A stretch of 64,000 nucleotides of DNA, taken from NCBI GenBank assembly GCA_036927565.1, contig JAYESD010000005.1, forward strand, positions 15,158,565-15,222,564, read 5' to 3'. Below, piece by piece: positions 58,448-64,000 of this stretch. Every line of letters starts with the position of its first letter. Within the stretch, counting starts at the first letter, position 1. The notes beneath the pieces are model-generated. The model saw nothing but the letters and a program-made list of their open reading frames with translations. It searched no databases and was not told the DNA's origin. Made by a program: the position numbers and the translations under genes. Origin of the DNA: Tuctoria greenei (lineage: Eukaryota > Streptophyta > Magnoliopsida > Poales > Poaceae).

Positions 58448-61400
58448 ATGGTATCAGAGCCACCTTAATCATGTTTATGCCTACAATTAAGTTTTTTTTT
58501 ATGCTTCTGTTATTTTCGGATTAGCCTCTGGATTAGAAGTTTTAAGGCAAATAGAATGAAAAATCCCCAATCCCGGTACCCTAGTACCAGTGAATAAAAA
58601 TTCCCCAAACCGAAGCACCACCTTTCAGATCCAAGTTGAAATAAATGAAACTAAGATGGAGACTTATCTGATGGATAATGACGCTGCTCCTTCCTCGTTG
58701 CGGCAACGTGCTCTTATGCACGTATGAATCAAGCTCCATCCATCACGATCTGCGCCACGCATTTTCCTCCTGGTCTGCAGCCGTAGCCTTGGCACATGCA
58801 TGGCCGCACGCAGCCAGCACGGCACCGTGCCTTCCTGCACTTAAGAAACTTACACCACTCTCATGTATACATGCAAACCTCACGAGCATATGCGCTGCCG
58901 CTGTGCTGCACGTAAGTGCGAGCATCTCCAGCACATGCTAGCTGCGCTAATGGACGCCGACGCTGCATCCCGAGCGGCCGCCTAAGCCGCTGGCTGCGCC
59001 GAGCAGCCACGCGCAAACGGCCACGGGAAGGGAAGAGGCGGCCGATGCAGCCGATGCTGCGGTGCCGCCGCCGTCGGTTGCGCCGCCTGGATCCGGTTTT
59101 TTCGGGGATGAAGAGGGAAAATGGTCTAGAGTTCTGAAGGCCGCCGGTTTTTATTCTTTGATCAATCATTTTCGTCCGTCGGTGTCACTTGAACGGCTAG
59201 GATGAAGCGGCGCCAAATGGGCCACTGGGCCAAACGCGGGGAGGGGAAGGGGAGTTAACAGGTCGGTTTTCGGCAATGGGCTTCGGCCCAGGTTGTGTTA
59301 AACCCAGCAGAATTTTTTTTTCCTTTTATTTGCTGCTGAACTGGGCCGATTTTGTTGGGCCGATCGTGAGAATTTTATGGGCCTGCCACTGTTTAATGTT
59401 TTTCACGTTTTCTGTTTAATTTAGTGATAATTAAGTGTTTTATTTATGTTTATTCACTGTTTTAAATAGAAAATGTTTGTGCCCATAATGTATGACATGT
59501 TAATGAGTCTAAATTAAATTTAAACCAACGGGATAATTTATTTTAGATGATTTAATATGTTTATGACGTTTTGATCATTTTAAGCATCAATAATGATGAT
59601 TTACGTTTAAAATTAAGGATTGATGCTTAATTCGATAATGATGGCTTCAAAATTAATTCTGACCAACGTTGTTTTAATTTTAAGTCATATACTTATGTTT
59701 AATTACGTTATGCAATTTTATGTTATTTCTGCCCAACGGTGATGTAACATGAAATTGTATTTTTTGCATGTTTATTTATTTACCAACGTAAATTTATTTT
59801 CATGCAAATTTCTGATATTTCTCATGAATAAATGATGACAGCCACTATGACGCCGTTTCGATATGAGAATATCGAACAACTTACGGGCAGTAACTTCCCT
59901 CGCTGGAAGACCTGCGTTGAAGTGTCCTTAGGGTTTAATCAGTTGTATTATGCCCTAAGAGAAGATAAGCCTACGGCACCCACTCCTGGTGTCGAAGGAT
60001 ATGATGAACTCAAGAGGACTTATGAGCTTAAGTTGGAGAGATGGGAGAATTCCAATCGTGTGGCTCTCCTTGTTATGAACGCCTCAATATCTCCGGATAT
60101 TGCAGGTGCCCTTCCAAAGAAAGATACCGCTAAAGAATTTCTTGCTGCGGTGGAGGAGCAATTCCAAGGCTCCGAAAAAATTTATGCTCATGAGCTTTTT
60201 GCGAAGCTTCTTGAGAAATACAATATGGATGGGAATGTGAGAAGCCACATATTAAGGAAGGTGCATGCATCTTCAAAACTTAAGTCTTTGAAATGTGAAT
60301 TAAGTGAGAATCTTTTGATTATTATGATATTGGAATCTCTCCCAAGTGAGTTTGATCAATTTAAGATCAACTACAACTCCCTGAAGGAGAAATGGTCACT
60401 TGCTGAGATGACTCCTAGAGTTGTCCAGGAAGAAGAAAGGATACTTAAGCAGGTTCAGGACCAAGCTCATTACGTTAATTCTTCCAAGAGGAAGAAGGAG
60501 TGGAATGGTCCTGGCCCCTCAAAAGCTCATAAGATGCCTTTTAAGAATCAGTCTCCTCAAAAAGGCAAAGGTCCTAGCACTTCCGCTGCGCCTGGCACTT
60601 CTAACGCACCTAGGACCTTTGCACCTAAAGGAGAAGTTGTGTGCAAGCACTGCAAGGATAAGGGACATTTCAGAAAGGATTGCCCTGATTTTCTGAAATG
60701 GCTAATGAAGAGAGGTAATGATGAAATTACGTTTATTGATGAATCTCTTTATGTTGATTTTTCAAGAAATACATGGTGGATTGACTCAGGTGCAACTGTT
60801 CATGTTGCAAATTCTATGCAGGGCTTCCGTACAACCCAAGACCTTCGGGACAGGGGAAGAAGCCTTAAAGTTGCTAATGGAAAAGAAGCGGAGGTTCAAG
60901 CTGTGGGATCTCTCACATTAAAGCTGCATTCAGGACATCCGCTTAGATTAAATAATGTTCTTTATGTTCCTTCCTTGAGTAGGAATCTCATTTCAGTTTC
61001 ATGTTTAGATGATGACAATTATGCTTGCTTATTTGGTAATGGACAATGTAGTTTGATGCATTGTAATAAAAATGTTGGCCTCGCCTTCCGACGAGGAAAG
61101 TTATATATGTTATCTCTACATGATTCTGTTATGCACGTAAATGATAATTATGTTGATGATGATTTGAAGTGCAGCGCTGAAAAGAAGTGGAAAGGCGTTA
61201 GTACCTCATCGAAATTGTGGCACCGTCGCCTTTGCCACATTTCGAGGGGGAGAATTGAACGATTAATAAAAAATGATACGCTTCTTCCACTTGACTTCTC
61301 AGACGCTGATTATTGCATTGATTGCATTAAAGGAAAATATGTTAAGACGATAAAGAAGGGAGCGACAAGAGCCACTAAAGTCTTAGAGCTCATTCATACT

Positions 61401-63971
61401 GACATATGCGGGCCCTTTAACATTAAATCCGTAGATGGTTTTGATTCATTCATAACCTTCACGGATGATTTTTCCCGCTATGAATATATTTATCCCATAC
61501 GTGATCGATCGGAGGCTTTGAATAAATTTAAAGTTTTTAAAGCCGAAGTTGAGAATCAACTTAACGAAAAGATCAAAGTAGTACGGTCTGATCGCGGGGG
61601 AGAATATTACGGAAAACACGCTCCTTATGGGCAAATTCCAGGACCTTTTGCGAGGTTTTTAGCTGAGAATGGAATTGTTGCTCAATACTCGATGCCTGGT
61701 GAACCTCAGCAAAACGGCGTGGCCGAGCGACGCAATCGCACACTAATGGATATGGTGCGTAGCATGCTCAGTCACGCAAGTTTACCAGTGAGCCTATGGA
61801 TGGAGGCTTTAAAGACAGCTGCACACGTACTTAATCTTGCTCCAACTAAAGCAGCACCGAACACACCTTACGAGATGTGGAAGGGAAAGAAACCCAACTT
61901 GAATTATTTACGTGTGTGGGGTTGTCCTGCTGAAGCTAAAGTGTTCAATCCACAACTTAAGAAATTAGACCCAAAGACAGTCAGCTGTTTCTTCATTGGG
62001 TACCCTCAACGGGGAAAGGGATATCGCTTTTATTGTCCAAATCACGTGACAAAATTTGTAGAGACAAGACAAGCGATATTTTTTGAGGATGATGTCACGG
62101 AAGTGAGGAAGATTGATCTTGAGGAGAAACGGGTTTACGTACCATCCCCGAATATCCAAGAGTTCACCTTTCCATTTAAAAATGTTGTCGTGACACCGGA
62201 CCCTCCTCTCGTTCATTCCGGTAATAATGAAAATATTGCTACAAACGAGAATGAGGAAGTGAACGAGAATCCGGAACCGGAGATTGATCTTCCACCAGCC
62301 CCTCCGTTGCGTAGATCGCAACGTGAAAGAAGAAATCCCATCCCAGATGACTATGTCACCTACATGACTGATGACATAAGTGACATGGGTAAAGTGGAAG
62401 ATCCTTCTTCTTATAAAGAAGCAATGAAAAATGAAAACTCGTCTAAATGGCTTATGGCTATGGAAGACGAATTAAAGTCAATGGGCACTAATGATGTTTG
62501 GGACTTAGTAGAAATTCCCGAAGGAGCTAAAAGAGTTGGATGCAAATGGGTTTACAAAACCAAATATGACTCCAAAGGGAATGTTGAAAGGTTCAAAGCG
62601 AGACTGGTGGCTAAAGGGTTTACACAACGAGAAGGAATCGATTATAACGAAACCTTTTCTCCAGTGTCAACCAAAGATTCATTCAGAATCGTAATGGCAC
62701 TGACAGCTCATTATGATTTAGAGCTGCACCAAATGGATGTTAAAACTGCATTCTTAAATGGTGATTTAAATGAAGATGTATATATGGCACAACCGGAAGG
62801 TTTTGTCGTTGAAGGAAAAGAACACATGGCATGTCGTCTGAAGAAATCCATTTATGGCTTGAAGCAAGCCTCGAGACAATGGTACTTAAAGTTTGATAAA
62901 GTGATTCGAACTTTTGGTTTTACGGAAAATGCTGTGGACAACTGCATATACATAAAATTTAAGGGCAGTAAGTTCACAATTTTGGTCCTATATGTGGATG
63001 ACATACTTTTGGCTTGTAGCGATAAAGATATGTTACATGAAACCAAAAGCTTTCTGTCATCAAACTTTGATATGAAGGATCTCGGTGAAGCCTCTTACGT
63101 TCTAGGCATTGAAATTCACCGAGACAGGTCCAAGTACACATTAGGACTATCACAAAAGGCATACTTTGAGAGAGTACTGAAGAAATTCAATATGCATAAG
63201 TGCTCTCCCACGCCTGCTCCAATAGTTAAGGGCGATAAATTTGGGACATTTCAATGTCCAAGGAACCAAATTGAATCTGGCCAGATGAAGTCGGTTCCAT
63301 ATGCTTCAGCTGTCGGAAGCATTATGTACGCTCAAGTTTGTACGCGCCCTGACTTAGCTTTTGTAACGGGAATGCTTGGCAGATTCCAATCAAATCCAGG
63401 AATGGACCACTGGAAGGCCGCAAAGAAAGTCTTGCGTTATATGCAAGGTACTAAAAATCTCATGCTAACATATCGAAGATCTGATAACCTAGAAGTTATT
63501 GGTTATTCAGATGCTGATTTCGCCGGCTGTGTGGATAGTAAGAAATCCACGTCAGGTTATATATTCACACTGGCTGGAGGAGCTATATCGTGGAAAAGCT
63601 CCAAGCAAACGGTGACTGCATCGTCCACGATGCAGGCAGAATTGGTAGCATGTTATGAGGCCACTGGACAGGCTGTATGGTTAAAGAATTTCATTCCCGG
63701 GCTCAAAGTGGTAGACAGCATTAGCAAGCCACTTGTGCTATACTGCGATAACGAACCCGCAGTTCTCTATGCGAGTAACAACAAGTCAAGTGCTGCTGCC
63801 AAGCACATTGACATAAAGTATCATGTTGTGAAAGATAGAATCCAGGATCATACCATTAAAGTTGAGCATATCAGTACGACCGATATGCTTGCGGATCCAA
63901 TGACAAAAGGCTTACCACCCAACATCTTTCGTAAACACATTGCCGGTATGGGATTATTGGAAGCCTTATGA
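58323..63971 (+). CDS. Copia gag-pol polyprotein, intact, with predicted LTR mini-exon
   Basis: Predicted exons are 58323-58350 and 59842-63971; the main frame is open from 59832. Gag (YENIEQLTGSNFPRWKTCVE) has the knuckle CKHCKDKGHFRKDC near 60642. Protease has WWIDSGATVHVANS (60777). Integrase has WHRRLCHISRGR, CIDCIKGK, DICGPF, RSDRGGEYYG and GVAERRNRTL. RT has KARLVAKGFTQ, QMDVKTAFLNG and LYVDDILLAC. RNase H has YSDADFAGCVDSKKSTSGY and ends LADPMTKGLPPN, with stop TGA 63969. No catalytic residue is missing. The domain order protease, integrase, RT, RNase H defines Copia. Products would assemble virus-like particles and make cDNA in the cytoplasm, with integration in the nucleus. Confidence 0.9.
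58449..58460 (+). promoter_or_regulatory. Primer-binding site
   Basis: TGGTATCAGAGC, one base after the LTR; initiator tRNA-Met type. Confidence 0.9.
59524..59790 (+). repeat. ACCAACG motif series in the Copia leader
   Basis: ACCAACGG at 59524, ACCAACGTT at 59662, CCCAACGGT at 59732 and ACCAACGTA at 59782, in AT-rich surroundings. The last is about 50 bp before the putative splice acceptor. It parallels the stronger AGTAACCAACGTGAAA array of the other Copia element. Confidence 0.75.
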
Positions 63972-64000
63972 TTCTGGAAAGTAGGGACCTTCAAAAGAGC

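Larger units (their letters stand above)
58351..59841 (+). other. Putative 1.5 kb intron / leader containing the PBS
   Basis: Donor TCAT|GTAAGT (consensus) at 58350/58351 and acceptor GATGACAG|CC at 59841/59842. Splicing joins ATG 58323 (MAANGSSSS) in phase to the gag-pol frame. Unspliced, the LTR ATG meets a stop after 21 codons, and many other ATGs precede gag. An ATG pair at 59832 and one at 59847 are alternative starts for unspliced RNA. Confidence 0.7.
58022..64000 (+). mobile_element. Copia LTR retrotransposon with open polyprotein (3' LTR outside window)
   Basis: Starts at the predicted 5' LTR and runs off the window just after the pol stop (63971). PBS, leader and a complete 1379-codon gag-pol ORF are present with no stop or frameshift and all catalytic motifs intact. 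It is related to the element at 43067 throughout (shared protein blocks, same leader architecture). It may be autonomous. Age cannot be estimated without the 3' LTR. It lies head-to-head with the G-gamma gene. Confidence 0.9.

Overview
The window is nuclear DNA of a grass (monocot), probably a panicoid or related cereal. The evidence is plant genes split by GT-AG introns, grass-type retrotransposon families (SIRE/Maximus Copia, RIRE2-like Tat Gypsy, L1 LINE), a Stowaway MITE, and a class C G-protein gamma gene of the DEP1/GGC2/GS3 kind. Species cannot be fixed from sequence alone. About three quarters of the window is transposable element. Three ordinary protein genes and one tRNA gene sit between the elements.

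Layout: (1) 723-13742 is a complete, decayed 13 kb SIRE/Maximus-type Copia element with about 1.47 kb LTRs, TSD CCAAA, broken gag-pol, a long env-like third ORF, and a solo Gypsy LTR (11234-12079, TSD GCTAC) nested in its 3' part. (2) 14570-16340 (minus) is a four-exon TRICHOME BIREFRINGENCE-LIKE gene. A Stowaway MITE lies just upstream. (3) 18797-38688 is a full-length L1-type LINE (about 6.9 kb once the insertion is removed) with a 15-bp TSD and poly(A) tail. A 12.97 kb RIRE2-like Gypsy element (24307-37275, TSD AATAT, minus orientation) is nested inside its ORF2. The Gypsy carries an extra antisense, intron-containing gene. (4) 43067-50631 is a young Copia element (3 LTR differences in 560 bp; TSD AATAT) whose pol has one single-base frameshift. 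(5) 51767-54109 (plus) is a three-exon RIPK/PBS1-like receptor-like cytoplasmic kinase, followed by tRNA-Asn(GTT) on the minus strand. (6) 55758-57972 (minus) is a five-exon class C G-gamma gene whose Cys-rich tail runs into a 100-N assembly gap. (7) 58022-64000 is a Copia element related to element 4, with a fully open 1379-codon polyprotein; its 3' LTR lies outside the window. Its predicted 5' LTR begins 49 bp upstream of the G-gamma start codon.

The most interesting observation concerns Copia elements 4 and 7. In each, the polyprotein start codon appears to lie inside the 5' LTR on a tiny exon. It is joined in frame to the main ORF by splicing out a 1.5-2.2 kb intron that contains the primer-binding site. 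The two mini-exons encode similar N-termini (MAASGPSE and MAANGSSS), and both introns end in a dispersed array of an ACCAACG motif. If real, splicing would separate the translated mRNA from the RNA used for reverse transcription. The other strong points are the Copia insertion in the G-gamma leader, the stop-only decay of several ORFs (mostly apparent CAG to TAG), and the antisense gene and acidic spacer in the Gypsy element.
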